Below, piece by piece: positions 41,531 through 50,815 of a stretch of 64,000 bases of DNA. The position numbers were made by a program, and so were the translations under genes. The stretch's first letter is position 1. The number at the start of each line of letters is the position of its first letter. Source of the DNA: an uncultured Latescibacterota bacterium (GTDB taxonomy: Bacteria > Latescibacterota > UBA2968 > UBA8231); assembly GCA_958295495.1 (NCBI GenBank), contig OY282352.1:4094548-4158547 (forward strand), given 5' to 3'. The notes beneath the pieces were generated by a model that was not told where the DNA came from, searched no databases, and saw nothing but the letters and a program-made list of their open reading frames with translations.

Positions 41531-42097
41531 CTCTGCGCTACAATGTTATTTGCAATCTAGCAACCAATGACCAGGAGCGGATTTACAACAATACCGCCAA
41601 CCAGTTAATGCAGGAAGACTTATCGTTGCAAAGGGTGATGGGTATGCTAAGGCCAATCTATCCGCACGATGCAGAGATGCGCCAGCGCTTTGGCGATAAG
41701 AGCATGCCAAGCCGCCGCAGTAGCAAAAAAATTATGTTTCTGTTGCGAGCAATTGAAACGCATTTGAGCGGCCAAGCTCCCCAAAATCTGACGCTCGAAC
41801 ACGTGTTGCCATACAACCCTGGAGACGATTGGCAGGCTTATTTTGGCCGCGAGACCTATGAAAATGCGATTGACCGCTTGGGTAACATGGCCCTGCTGCT
41901 CGGGCATCAAAACATGGGACGGGAAGTTTTTGAGCAAAAAAGAGAGAAGCTACAGGCCAGCGAGTATCACATTAATCGGCACATCGCTGAGTACTCGGAA
42001 TGGAACATGGACTGCTTAGAAGAACATCAAAAATGGTTGGCGAAGCAGGCCACCGCGGTGTGGAAAATATCTGAATACGCTTAGGCAGGAGAACGCG

Positions 42098-43009
42098 ATG
42101 ATCGACCATGTCTTGCGCGACCAGCTAAAGGATGTTCACGCATACGCGCTGACTATTTATCGGCGCGATGACCTCTACGCACTCGATTTGGACGGGTTTG
42201 CGCGCAATATAGCGTGGGCCGCCGACAAAGGGGTGCGGGTTTTCGTGGTAGCTGGCGGCACCGGCGAAAACGACGCGCTGACCCCGGCCGAGCGCGTGGT
42301 GCTGGCCGAGTGTGCCCTAGCGACGGTGGGCGAGCGGGCGCTGGTGGTCCCGACCTTGCCCGGCAACTTGGGTGAGGCCGCGGATCTAGCACCGCGCTAC
42401 GAGGCGTTGGGATTGCGCGTGGCGTTGGCTATGGCACCCTACACGCGCCACCAAGTGCCCGAAGATTCCGAAGGCGTGTATCAATACTACGAGGTGCTGG
42501 GGACGCGGTCGGGGCTGGCGCTGATGCCCTACAATACGCAGGGCTGGTCGGCCGAACTTTTCGTGCGGCTGGCCGCGGTGCCGCAGATCGCTGCGATCAA
42601 GGACCCCTGCGTTGAGCCGCACCACCTCTTCCGCGCCATCAAGCGGCTCGGCGACCGCTTCGTCTGGATCGGCAACAAGCGCCACGATCCGGGCGTGTTG
42701 CACTTCCGCTTCCAAGCTGGGATTGAGGGCTTTACCGCTGGTTTTGTCAACTTTGCCCCGCAGCTAGAGCTGGCACTTTTTGCGGCCGCGCAACAGCAGG
42801 ATTGGCCGCTTATGATCGAGTTGCAGGCGCAGTTGGCCCCCTTGGAGCGGTTGCGCTCGCGCTTTGACGACGCTGGCATGCTCAAGGCGACGCTGGAGTT
42901 GATGGGGCTGGCCGGCGGTGCGGTGCGCCCACCGCGGATCAACGTGCCGCCAGCGGGGCGCGAGGCGATCAAACAGGAGTTGCAGCACTTGGGGATCTTG
43001 GGCGCGTAG
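42098..43009 (+). CDS. DapA-like aldolase/dehydratase (DHDPS family)
   Basis: 303 residues, AGGAGAACGCG before the ATG. VVAGGTGENDALTPAERVVL is the substrate-binding loop and AAIKDPCVEPH holds the Schiff-base Lys. It is of the type annotated as 5-dehydro-4-deoxyglucarate dehydratase or related. With the enolase-superfamily gene at 38524 it would finish a sugar-acid catabolic route; a GmrSD gene was inserted between them. Confidence 0.88.
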   Translation: MIDHVLRDQLKDVHAYALTIYRRDDLYALDLDGFARNIAWAADKGVRVFVVAGGTGENDALTPAERVVLAECALATVGERALVVPTLPGNLGEAADLAPRYEALGLRVALAMAPYTRHQVPEDSEGVYQYYEVLGTRSGLALMPYNTQGWSAELFVRLAAVPQIAAIKDPCVEPHHLFRAIKRLGDRFVWIGNKRHDPGVLHFRFQAGIEGFTAGFVNFAPQLELALFAAAQQQDWPLMIELQAQLAPLERLRSRFDDAGMLKATLELMGLAGGAVRPPRINVPPAGREAIKQELQHLGILGA

Positions 43010-43182
43010 GCAATTGACTTTTAGGACGCTTCTTGTGCGTTTGGAACCAATGTACGCCGATTGACCCCGACAAACCCACCCAACGCCTGCTGCTGATCGC
43101 GCCCGGTGTTAGGTCCCCAAATGTCCACAAGCGACGCCCCTACAAGGTTTTAACATTGGACGATCCCGCCGTGCGAAAGCAA

Positions 43183-45006
43183 ATGTTGCCCTTGCTCCCC
43201 ATCACCTTGTTGGGGGTAGCTGTCGATCTGTGGCTGCGGCCGACGCTCGACTTGCGTCTGACGCAGTGGGCGTGGTGGGGGCTGTCGGTGGCGTTCTCGC
43301 TGGTGATGTGGCAGGGCCTTTTCGCGCTCAGCAGCCGGTTGCGCCCGCGCTGGCAAACCGCGTTTGTCGGCGGCATCGGCGGGGTGACCGCGGCGTTGAC
43401 TGTGGGGTGGCTCGGCTTCCACGAGGTGTTTTACTGCTGGCCGACGGCCTACGCGCTCGTGCATTCGGCTGGCCATCCACGCGAGGCTTGGGGGTATATC
43501 TACAATGAGGCCGATTGGGGGGACGCGGTCGTCTGGGCGGTGGTGGTGGTTTTTGTGGTGGGCTGGTGGCGCTACAAGCTGCGCTCGGGCCGCCCGCCCG
43601 CGCACGGCAGAATGTTGGCCGCGCTGGGCTTGGCCGGGGCGGTGGCTTTTGGCGCGGTGCATCGCCACGCGAGCATCATGGTGCCGGATGCGGCGGCCGC
43701 GAAACTGGCTGTTGACCTTGCCGTCCACGCGCTCGTCGGCGGGGTACACGGGCGTTTGTTGCAAGCGAGCCGCCCGCCCGCGCCGGCGATTTACAGCGGC
43801 GCGCCCGTGAATGCGAGCGCGCCCAACCTCATCGTGGTGATCGGGGAAAGCGTCGCGCCCGCCCGCACCGGCCTCTACGGGTACGAGCGGCAAACCACGC
43901 CCCGGCTGGTGGCGTTGCGCAAGGCGCGGCCAGCCGATTGGGTGCAGATGGAAAAGGCCGTGTCCAATGCCACGGCGACCAAGGTGGCGCTGCCGGCCAT
44001 GCTGACCGGGCTTTTTCCGTCGCGCACGCCCGTGGAGCAGCACACCTTCCCGCTGCTGTGGCACTACGCCCACGCCGCTGGCTACCAGACGGCCCTGATC
44101 TCGGCGCAGAGCTACGCTTGGAACAATCTCGAGGGATTTTTCGTGGATGATGCGCTGGACCACGTGTTTACGCTCGAACGCTCGAACGCCGAGATCGTCA
44201 ACTCCGAGGGCATGGACGACCGCCGGATGATCGCAGAGACCCTTGCAACCATTGACCGCTTTGCCGCCCGCGGCCCGTTTGTGGTGGCCCTGCAATTCAA
44301 TTGCACGCATTATCCGGGGTACTCGCCGCCGGATTGGCAGCCGTGGCCGGACGCGAGCTACGATAATGCAGTGGCCTATATGGATCACCTGCTCGGACGG
44401 CTGTTTGACCACCTCGCCGCACAGGGGCTAGCGGCGAATACGATGGTGCTCTTTGCGGCCGACCACGGCGAAGACATCGACGGCATCCACCCGGTCCACC
44501 GCACGGATTCGTATTACCAGACTGCAATTGCCGTTCCGTTTTTTGCCGTCGTGCCCGAGCGGCCGCGGCGGCGGCTGGGAGCGGGTTGGGGTCAGTGGCG
44601 TCGGAACGCGCAAATGCGCGTCGCGCTTGCCGACTTGGTGCCGACCGCGCTGGACCTCCTCGGGCTGTCCGCCGATTCCTTGGTCGGCGCGTGGCAGAAG
44701 CGACTGGATGGCCGCTCGCTCCTGCGTCCGCTCGCTCCCGAGCGCCTGATCGTGGTGGTCAACACGGACGAACACGTACAGTGGTCGCGCAAAGGCTATG
44801 CGGTCGTGGCCGGCGATTGGAAGTACATCAACTATAGCTGGCGCGGCTCCGTGCTGTTCGACTTGGCGACCGACGCGCTAGAGCAGCGCGATTTGCTGGA
44901 CGGGGGCGAGTCCGCGCTGAGTCGGGCCGGGCAGCGGCATCTGCGGCGCGTGCGCGCCTTGGTCGCCAAGACGCCGGTGCTGGCCAATATCCACGCGGAG
45001 TATTGA
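43183..45006 (+). CDS. Membrane alkaline-phosphatase-superfamily transferase (phosphoethanolamine transferase/sulfatase-like)
   Basis: 607 residues from ATG 43183; the frame to GTG 43033 adds a polar stretch. Several membrane spans fill the first ~200 residues. The catalytic part has NLIVVIGESVAPARTGLYG, the nucleophile segment SNATATKVALPAM with Thr about residue 264 (no sulfatase C/S-x-P-x-R), LQFNCTHYPGYSPP and VLFAADHGEDIDG. That pattern is of EptA-type transferases that add phosphoethanolamine or similar groups to lipid or glycan, in the outer leaflet. Three bases separate it from the next gene. Confidence 0.85.
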   Translation: MLPLLPITLLGVAVDLWLRPTLDLRLTQWAWWGLSVAFSLVMWQGLFALSSRLRPRWQTAFVGGIGGVTAALTVGWLGFHEVFYCWPTAYALVHSAGHPREAWGYIYNEADWGDAVVWAVVVVFVVGWWRYKLRSGRPPAHGRMLAALGLAGAVAFGAVHRHASIMVPDAAAAKLAVDLAVHALVGGVHGRLLQASRPPAPAIYSGAPVNASAPNLIVVIGESVAPARTGLYGYERQTTPRLVALRKARPADWVQMEKAVSNATATKVALPAMLTGLFPSRTPVEQHTFPLLWHYAHAAGYQTALISAQSYAWNNLEGFFVDDALDHVFTLERSNAEIVNSEGMDDRRMIAETLATIDRFAARGPFVVALQFNCTHYPGYSPPDWQPWPDASYDNAVAYMDHLLGRLFDHLAAQGLAANTMVLFAADHGEDIDGIHPVHRTDSYYQTAIAVPFFAVVPERPRRRLGAGWGQWRRNAQMRVALADLVPTALDLLGLSADSLVGAWQKRLDGRSLLRPLAPERLIVVVNTDEHVQWSRKGYAVVAGDWKYINYSWRGSVLFDLATDALEQRDLLDGGESALSRAGQRHLRRVRALVAKTPVLANIHAEY

Positions 45007-45009
45007 AGT

Positions 45010-47154
45010 TTGCAGCGGTCCATTCCCGATACATTTGCCGACCACCTCGAATCTCGCCTTGGGACCCTCGGCTGGGCCGGGCGCACGGGCATCACCTATC
45101 GCGGCTTTTGGACCGGGGCCTTTCTGAGCTTCTTTTTGGCCATTGGTGCGCCTTATGCCAATACGGCCATGCACGCGACCTTCATGGCTTGGGACTTTAA
45201 TACCCCGGGCGCGATTTTTCTTTTTCTGGTCCTCATCGGCCTGCTGAACGTCCTCTTCAAGGTGGTGGCGCGGAATGGGGTCTGGGCGTTGGGGGTGGCT
45301 GTGGTAGCGCTGGTCGCCTATCTGGCGTACTACCTGCCGCAGGCGCAGATCGACGTGCTCGAGCCAGGTTGGTGGTTGGCCTCCTTTTTGGTGGCCTCGG
45401 CCCTGCTCAACCTCGGCGCGGTCCTGCGCGGCGGCTCGCTGGTGCTCAACCGCGCCGATCTGGTGCTGGTGTACATCATGCTCTTGATGGTCTCGGCTTT
45501 GTGTACCATGGGCATGAGCCAGCAGCTACTGCCGATCATCGCCGCGTTTTTTTACTATGCCACGCCGCAGAACCAATGGGAGGAAAAGCTGCGGGCGCTG
45601 TTGCCCGAGCGCGCCATTTTGGTCAATGACGGCGAGGATAACCGCGCCTTCTTCGAGGGGGGAGAAATTCCCTACGAGGCTTGGGTTGAGCCGCTTGTGT
45701 GGTGGGCGGTGTTTCTCAGTGCGCTCTACGTGGTGATGGTCTCGGTGGCGGTGATTTTGCGGCGGCAGTGGATGGACCGCGAGCGGCTGGCCTACCCGAT
45801 TATCCAGGTCGGGCGGGCCATGGTGCAGGGGGAGGGCAAGGGGTTGCTCAATCGCTTTTTTACCAGCCGGGCGATGTGGTACGGCTGCGCCATCCCGCTG
45901 TTTTTCGGGTCGCTCAAGGCACTGCACCACTACGAGCCGGCGCTGCCCAGCCTCAATTTGAGCTGGAGTGTGCCCTACGTGGGCAGCCAGACGCTCCAAC
46001 TGCGGGTCATCTTTGCACTCGTTGGCTTTTCCTATCTGATCAACACCAGCATCTCCGCTGGGCTGTGGGTGTTCCAACTGATCGCTAAGGCCGAGGCCGA
46101 GGCCCTGATCCTGATGGGGATTGTCTCGAAGCAGAAGTTCGTCTATGGGATCGCCGGGCAACCCTATCTGGCCTATCAGGGTGGCGGGGCGCTGATTGCG
46201 ATGGTGCTGGCCGGGCTGTGGGTGGGACGGGAGCACATTGGCAGGGTGTTCCGCAAGGCGTTGGGGGGAGCGCGCGACGTAGATGACGGAGACGAAATCA
46301 CCACGTATCGCAGCGCGGTCTGCGGCTTGCTCGTCGGCGTCGGGGTCATGGTGGGATGGTTGTGGCTGATGGGAGTGCATTTGTGGGTGGCGGCGGTGTT
46401 TATAGGGTTGGCGCTGTTGATCTTCATCGGGATCAGTCGGGTGGTAGCCGAGGCCGGGTTGGCGGCTGTGCGCTCGCCGATGATCGCGCCGGACCTGATG
46501 ATCCACGGGCTGGGGGCCAATCTGGTCGGCACCAGCGGGGTGTTCAATCTGTCGCTGGCCTATATCTGGTGCGCCGACATCCGCATCTTCGTCATGGCGC
46601 TTTTGGCCAACGGGCTGAAGCTGGTGGAGGACTTGGACCGCCGGAGTCGTCGGCTGGTGCTGTGGGGGGTGTATCTGGCGATCTTGATCGGCGCGGTCGG
46701 CTCGTGTTGGATGGTGCTGCAAATGGCCCATCGCCACGGAGGGATCAATTTGGTGGGGTGGTTTTTTAAGGGCGGACCTTCGACCGTGTACAACTACGCG
46801 GTGCGCGGGTTGGCACCGGCCGGCGTCGCTTGGGATGGGTTGGGCTTTTTCGCTGGGGGGGGCGCAGTGATGCTCCTGCTGATGTGGGCGCGGCAGCACG
46901 TACTCTGGTGGCCTTTGCACCCGCTGGGCTTTGTGGTCGCGGCCAATCATCTGATGGACAAGATCTGGTTCAGCATCTTCATCGCTTGGGCGATCAAGCG
47001 ATTCGTGTTGCGCTTTGGCGGGCCGGCGATCTACGCGGCGAGTGTGCGCTTCTTCCTCGGGCTGATTATGGGCGAGACCCTGTGCAACGGCCTGTGGGTT
47101 GTCATTGATTATTTTACCGGCGAGACCGGCAATAGGGTCTTTATCATCGGCTAA
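45010..47154 (+). CDS. DUF6785-type large polytopic membrane protein
   Basis: 714 residues from TTG 45010 with GGAG nine bases before; no better start. At least 12 hydrophobic segments are visible (for example FLSFFLAIGAPYANTA, AIFLFLVLIGLLNVLF, LVLVYIMLLMVSALC, FSYLINTSISAGLW). The pattern of large loops with RQWMDRERLAYPI and VVAEAGLAAVRSPMIAP is that of the DUF6785/DUF6784 family common in Planctomycetes and Latescibacterota, of unknown function. Its tight coupling with the upstream transferase suggests transport or modification of a surface glycan. Confidence 0.75.
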   Translation: MQRSIPDTFADHLESRLGTLGWAGRTGITYRGFWTGAFLSFFLAIGAPYANTAMHATFMAWDFNTPGAIFLFLVLIGLLNVLFKVVARNGVWALGVAVVALVAYLAYYLPQAQIDVLEPGWWLASFLVASALLNLGAVLRGGSLVLNRADLVLVYIMLLMVSALCTMGMSQQLLPIIAAFFYYATPQNQWEEKLRALLPERAILVNDGEDNRAFFEGGEIPYEAWVEPLVWWAVFLSALYVVMVSVAVILRRQWMDRERLAYPIIQVGRAMVQGEGKGLLNRFFTSRAMWYGCAIPLFFGSLKALHHYEPALPSLNLSWSVPYVGSQTLQLRVIFALVGFSYLINTSISAGLWVFQLIAKAEAEALILMGIVSKQKFVYGIAGQPYLAYQGGGALIAMVLAGLWVGREHIGRVFRKALGGARDVDDGDEITTYRSAVCGLLVGVGVMVGWLWLMGVHLWVAAVFIGLALLIFIGISRVVAEAGLAAVRSPMIAPDLMIHGLGANLVGTSGVFNLSLAYIWCADIRIFVMALLANGLKLVEDLDRRSRRLVLWGVYLAILIGAVGSCWMVLQMAHRHGGINLVGWFFKGGPSTVYNYAVRGLAPAGVAWDGLGFFAGGGAVMLLLMWARQHVLWWPLHPLGFVVAANHLMDKIWFSIFIAWAIKRFVLRFGGPAIYAASVRFFLGLIMGETLCNGLWVVIDYFTGETGNRVFIIG

Positions 47155-47383
47155 ATTGGCAATGTATGCCTATCGTTAGGAAACTTAGGCTTATATAGCA
47201 ATCCTACATCATTCAAGACTGGATTCCCGCTTTCGCGGGAATGACTTCTTATAGGCAGGGGAAACGGGGGCCAGTTGTAGCCCAGAGAGGCAAAATCAAG
47301 CAGCAGGATGACGCCCTTGACGAAGCCGCGCTTCGCCGGGTCATAGGCGAAGAGGGAGTGTTTCCCGCTGAAGGAGAGGTGTT
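47155..47383. other. Intergenic region with a dispersed hairpin repeat
   Basis: 229 bases. A hairpin ATTCCCGC-TTTC-GCGGGAAT sits at 47223-47242 within a TGGATTCCCGCTTTCGCGGG context. This kind of repeat gives translations containing SHSRESGNP and is dispersed in many bacterial genomes. A ribosome site AAGGAGAGG (47371-47379) serves the next gene. No CDS seen. Confidence 0.6.
47223..47242. repeat. GGATTCCCGC-type hairpin repeat
   Basis: Perfect 8-bp stem with a 4-base loop. It could act as a transcription stop or mRNA stabiliser for the upstream gene, but its sequence is that of a dispersed palindromic element. Confidence 0.6.
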
Positions 47384-48109
47384 GTGATTGAGCAAGCACT
47401 TATTTTGGCTGCCGGGCACGGCTCGCGCTTGCGCGACCACGTTCCGGTAGCTCACAAGGCTCTAGTGCAAATAGAAGGCGAACCGCTGTTGGTGCGCACC
47501 TGCCGGATGCTGGAGCAAAGCGGCCTGCGGGAGGTCGTCGTGGTCACGGGGCATTGCGGCGCGGATGTGGGTGCGGCTCTGAACGGGGCGAGCGGTCTGG
47601 GGATCGGGCTGCGCTTTGTGGAGAATCCGCAATGGAAGCTATCCAACGGGGTTTCGGTGTTGGCGGCAACCGCGGTGCTCGCCGAGGAGTACCTATTATT
47701 GATGGCCGATCACCTCTTTGATCCTAAGATGATCGCCGCGATGCGCAGCGTCAGCCTAAGCCCCGGGGAGGTGGTGTTAGCGGTCGATCGCAAATTGGAC
47801 GCGATCTACGACATGGACGACGCCACGAAGGTGCGGCTCACAGGCGAGCACATCGCGGCGATTGGCAAGGAGCTAACGGATTTCAACGGCATTGACACCG
47901 GCCTGTTCGCTTGTAGCGACACGTTGGTGGCGCGTCTCAGCGAGGTGGAGGCGCACCGAGGCGATTGCAGCCTGACCGACGGGATGCGGGCCCTGATAGA
48001 GCGGGGCCGGTTGCGGGCTTTGGACATTGGCGCGGCTTGGTGGCAGGACGTGGATACGCCTGGGGCCTTGGCGCACGGCGTGCGGCTGTTGCAGGAGCAC
48101 GAGCGCTAG
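47384..48109 (+). CDS. Sugar or choline-phosphate nucleotidyltransferase
   Basis: 241 residues from GTG 47384 behind AAGGAGAGG. QALILAAGHGSRLRDHVPVAHKALVQI is the N-terminal NTP-binding loop with the signature Lys; LLLMADHLFDP has the metal Asp, and AWWQDVDTPGAL the second metal site. The family (MobA-like/NTP_transferase) activates sugars or alkyl phosphates as CDP/GDP derivatives. In this cluster it could supply an activated head group for the transferase at 43183. Its end overlaps the convergent small gene by 4 bases. Confidence 0.88.
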   Translation: MIEQALILAAGHGSRLRDHVPVAHKALVQIEGEPLLVRTCRMLEQSGLREVVVVTGHCGADVGAALNGASGLGIGLRFVENPQWKLSNGVSVLAATAVLAEEYLLLMADHLFDPKMIAAMRSVSLSPGEVVLAVDRKLDAIYDMDDATKVRLTGEHIAAIGKELTDFNGIDTGLFACSDTLVARLSEVEAHRGDCSLTDGMRALIERGRLRALDIGAAWWQDVDTPGALAHGVRLLQEHER

Positions 48110-48336
48110 GGGAGCGGCTCGTGCTTGCTCTGCTTGCGTTTGTTTTTGCGGCGGTACAGCACGTAAAAGGGGTACGAGGCGACGAGCGCGACCGCGATGA
48201 CGACGGCGGCGACCCAGCCAAACATGCTGCCGATTGCGCCGATGATGATGATGGGGCCGATGTAGGCGTGGGCGGTGCTGCTTAACAGGAGCAGGAGCGC
48301 GCAGGAGAGGCTAATTTTCGAGAAATGGCAGGGCAT
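48106..48336 (-). CDS. Small membrane protein with signal sequence
   Basis: 76 residues. Signal-like SLSCALLLLLSSTAHA followed by a Gly/Ile-rich span IGPIIIIGAIGSMFGWVAAVVIAVALVA and a basic tail RRKNKRKQSK. The start overlaps the end of the arylsulfotransferase-like gene by 26 bases. No family recognised, though small proteins of this build often follow ASST-like genes in these phyla as I recall. Confidence 0.6.
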   Translation of the reverse strand: MPCHFSKISLSCALLLLLSSTAHAYIGPIIIIGAIGSMFGWVAAVVIAVALVASYPFYVLYRRKNKRKQSKHEPLP

Positions 48337-49630
48337 CTTGGGGTATCCTTTGGGCTTGGGTCATCATGCCGCGCAGGGGTTTGCCTTGGTATTGGGCGCG
48401 GTCGGGGTTGTAGTATTCCCACGCGATTTCGCCGGCTGGCGTGACTTCGAGCAAGCGCCCGCGCTGCGATTCCGTGATGAGGGTGTTGCCGTTGGGCAGG
48501 CGCTGTTGGGCGCCGCGGATCCAACTGTCGAACAGGTGGTCGGGGCTGGTGCCTTTGTACTCCCAGTACATTTCGTGCGTAAAGGGATCGATTTCCAGTA
48601 CGCGGCTCTGGCCGAAGGGGCTGCCGCGCAGGCCCTGATTGTCGAAGAGCAGTACGCGGCCATTGGGCAGCAAGTCTGGGTCGTGCTGCTGTTTCCAAAT
48701 TCCTTCCCCATACCAGATCACTTGTTGCTCGATGGGATTGACGATGATGAGGGCGTTGGGGTTGCGCAGGGAGATGAGCAGGTCGCCGGCTTTGACGCGC
48801 GGGATGTGGGCGGCCCAACCCGGTGGGATGAGGCGAATGGCGTTGGTGTGGGTGACTTCGCTGTGGCGGGTGGTCTGCCAGCGGTCGAACACGCTGCGAT
48901 ACGGCGAGTTTTTCAGGGCGCGGAAGATGGAAAAGCGCCGCTTCTCTTGGCCGGTTGCTTCGTCGATGACCACGGCGAAATCTTCGATGTACGGGGGTTG
49001 GATGTTGCCGATGGGCGCGGTGCCGATTTCTTGGACTAGGGCGTAGATGTTGCCCTCGCCGTCGAGGTCGAAGTCGTGGTGGGCGGTGCCGGTGTATTTC
49101 CAGATTACCTGTGAGTTTTTGTCCAATTTGACGAGGCCGTAGCCGTAGGGGTAGTGGTTGACGTAATCGTGGTTGGCGAGCAGGTCGCCGTTGGGGTAGA
49201 GGTGGGTGCGGTGCCAGTGTAGCATGTCGGGCTGCTGCGGGAAGGCGGCGAAGTCGGATTCGTCAAAGGCGGACGCAAAGTCGCATTGCCACTGATGTAC
49301 GATGTTGCCACGAGCGTCCATGAGCACCGCGGCGGTGGCGTTTTTGGACGCGAGCGTCAGCCCGGGCTGCATGGCGTCGGCGTTGTGGATGATGGCCCCG
49401 GACAGCGCGCTGGCGTCTTCAAACCATAAGGTGCTGGTGAATTGGTTTTTGGTGTCGGTGAGGCTCTCGTAAAAATAGGCGAGATGGCCGTAGGCATTGA
49501 CGGCGTGGATGCGGATGTCGGGAGCGGGGGCGAGGTGGAAGATGGCCGACACTACGCCGTAGATGAAAGCGAGGAATAGGAGGCAGCATAGAAGGGTGGC
49601 GATGTAGGCTTTGTGGAGGAAGGACGACAT
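48311..49630 (-). CDS. Arylsulfotransferase (ASST)-like beta-propeller protein
   Basis: 439 residues with an N-terminal membrane anchor (IATLLCCLLFLAFIYGVV). The propeller repeats read W-x-Y/H with NG-turns: GNIVHQWQCDF, HRTHLYPNGDLLAN, WKYTGTAHHDFDLDGEGNIYAL, HDPDLLPNGRVLLFDN, GAQQRLPNGNTLITES and GEIAWEYYNPD. This is the ASST/PQQ-like fold; the HDPD and His-rich turn hold the likely active site. Substrate not known; in context, a cell-surface glycan or lipid. Confidence 0.8.
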   Translation of the reverse strand: MSSFLHKAYIATLLCCLLFLAFIYGVVSAIFHLAPAPDIRIHAVNAYGHLAYFYESLTDTKNQFTSTLWFEDASALSGAIIHNADAMQPGLTLASKNATAAVLMDARGNIVHQWQCDFASAFDESDFAAFPQQPDMLHWHRTHLYPNGDLLANHDYVNHYPYGYGLVKLDKNSQVIWKYTGTAHHDFDLDGEGNIYALVQEIGTAPIGNIQPPYIEDFAVVIDEATGQEKRRFSIFRALKNSPYRSVFDRWQTTRHSEVTHTNAIRLIPPGWAAHIPRVKAGDLLISLRNPNALIIVNPIEQQVIWYGEGIWKQQHDPDLLPNGRVLLFDNQGLRGSPFGQSRVLEIDPFTHEMYWEYKGTSPDHLFDSWIRGAQQRLPNGNTLITESQRGRLLEVTPAGEIAWEYYNPDRAQYQGKPLRGMMTQAQRIPQDALPFLEN

Positions 49631-49843
49631 GGGCTGGCTATAGTAGATTCAACAGGATGGTATCGAGTACGACCCGCGTCCTAGGCTCTGTCTTCGTACC
49701 GCCCGTCTGGATTCGACAATCACCTGCTCGATCTCTTCGGAGGGTATATCCTTTTCATATAGCAATCCGAAATGACTTGAGAGCTTTGGTGATAGTCTTT
49801 TTCTATGAGTATATGGCGGTGGGACGCTTTTTGGCAACGGCGG

Positions 49844-50815
49844 CTAGCTTGGGTTGGGGGTGACGAGGATGGTGGAGGGATCTATGCCGAAATTCTCGAG
49901 GAGCCAGTACGAGTTTTTATAAATATCAGTCGCTTTGTAATTGGTATGCAACCATAGATCCCCGATTTTTCGCTTGCCATCGAACTCCCTGCCGGTTGCA
50001 TGAATCGGTTCCGTGTGTACAAGGTATCGTTTTCCCGCCTTATGCACTGGGCAATTCTGGGCGGAGATTTTCTTCGTTTCAATCAAGTGCTCGGCAACAC
50101 TTGCCAACAGATCGACCCAATCTTTAATCAGTTTTGGACGCGAGTCTGGAAACTTGATCTTGGCGTTTGGCGACGGTTTCTCCTTCTTTTTTATTTTTAA
50201 TGACGTAAGCGGCACCCAATCGCCGTTTTTGGACGGCTTAACGACCTCCTTTCCGCTGCTTGGCTTAGGTGTCGGTGGCACGGAGTCATCGTGCGAGGGT
50301 TTTATCATTACCGGCGTCGCCGCTTCCTTCGGCGGCTCCCCACTCGCCAAATTAGGTCGCCATAGACCCAAAGCCTGCAACGCGCAAGCATAAGGCTCGC
50401 CTTGCGTCAATTGGAATTCCATCAGGACTCGATCTTCAATTGGGGCTTTCTTAAACACTTCTAACATCTGCCAATGATCGCCGTTCGTGAGGGCCATGTA
50501 GGGAATGCCAGCCATGTTAGCGTAGTTGAGTGCCTGCTTCGTTGCCTGCTCATCCAACAGCGTCCCTAGGACCTTGGCTTCAATCACGGCTATCGGTTCG
50601 TCGCTTCCCATCAGCACGTAGTCAAGCCACTCTTTCTTGACCTTGTATTCGAGTTCGACGGAATTGGGGTCTTCAACGTTCCAGCCTAGGGCGCGAAGCA
50701 TGGGATCGATGAGCACCTGCCGCGTCCGCGTCTCATTGCCTTCCAAGTATTTGTTATGCTCCTTAATGCGCTCCCGCAGCGTTTCGATGGTTGCTTTCAG
50801 ATCGTCTAATGCCAT
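49844..50815 (-). CDS. HsdR_N-like PD-(D/E)XK protein, defence candidate
   Basis: 323 residues from ATG 50815. ETRTRQVLIDPMLRALGWNV, VELEYKVKKEWLDYVLMG and AVIEAKVLGTLLDEQATKQA give the D...ExK nuclease core seen at the N-terminus of type I restriction R subunits. The motor part of HsdR is missing; a Pro/Lys-rich linker (residues ~165-220) leads to a C-terminal module (DLWLHTNYKATDIYKNSYW) I do not recognise. Stand-alone proteins of this type are common. It has no methylase beside it and lies alone between surface-glycan genes. Confidence 0.75.
   Translation of the reverse strand: MALDDLKATIETLRERIKEHNKYLEGNETRTRQVLIDPMLRALGWNVEDPNSVELEYKVKKEWLDYVLMGSDEPIAVIEAKVLGTLLDEQATKQALNYANMAGIPYMALTNGDHWQMLEVFKKAPIEDRVLMEFQLTQGEPYACALQALGLWRPNLASGEPPKEAATPVMIKPSHDDSVPPTPKPSSGKEVVKPSKNGDWVPLTSLKIKKKEKPSPNAKIKFPDSRPKLIKDWVDLLASVAEHLIETKKISAQNCPVHKAGKRYLVHTEPIHATGREFDGKRKIGDLWLHTNYKATDIYKNSYWLLENFGIDPSTILVTPNPS

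Larger units (their letters stand above)
39649..42084 (+). pseudogene. GmrSD-like DUF262/DUF1524 restriction gene, broken by deletion and IS insertion
   Basis: 5' part: YVVPPFQRDYSWEDEQW and QIIDGQQRITTVSIVIL, the DUF262 nucleotide-binding motifs. Near 40110 the frame shifts and homology jumps from AMAEKLEVPT to AQAYKDKPGILEERAP, so the middle of DUF262 (the usual FxxxN-x-RG region) is deleted. The second part reads LHCIAVLTLR up to the IS at 40366 and resumes as RYNVICNLATNDQERIYN after it. The 3' part has the DUF1524 HNH start LTLEHVLPYNPG. Such enzymes cut modified DNA; this copy is dead. Confidence 0.88.

Noticed and set aside
43150..46950. Long minus-strand frames (420 and 474 residues)
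   Set aside because: Antisense to the EptA-like and DUF6785 genes; composition is His/Pro/Arg-rich shadow sequence.
49649..49837. 62-residue minus-strand frame downstream of the HsdR_N-like gene
   Set aside because: No start context or recognisable sequence; could be a remnant but not supportable.
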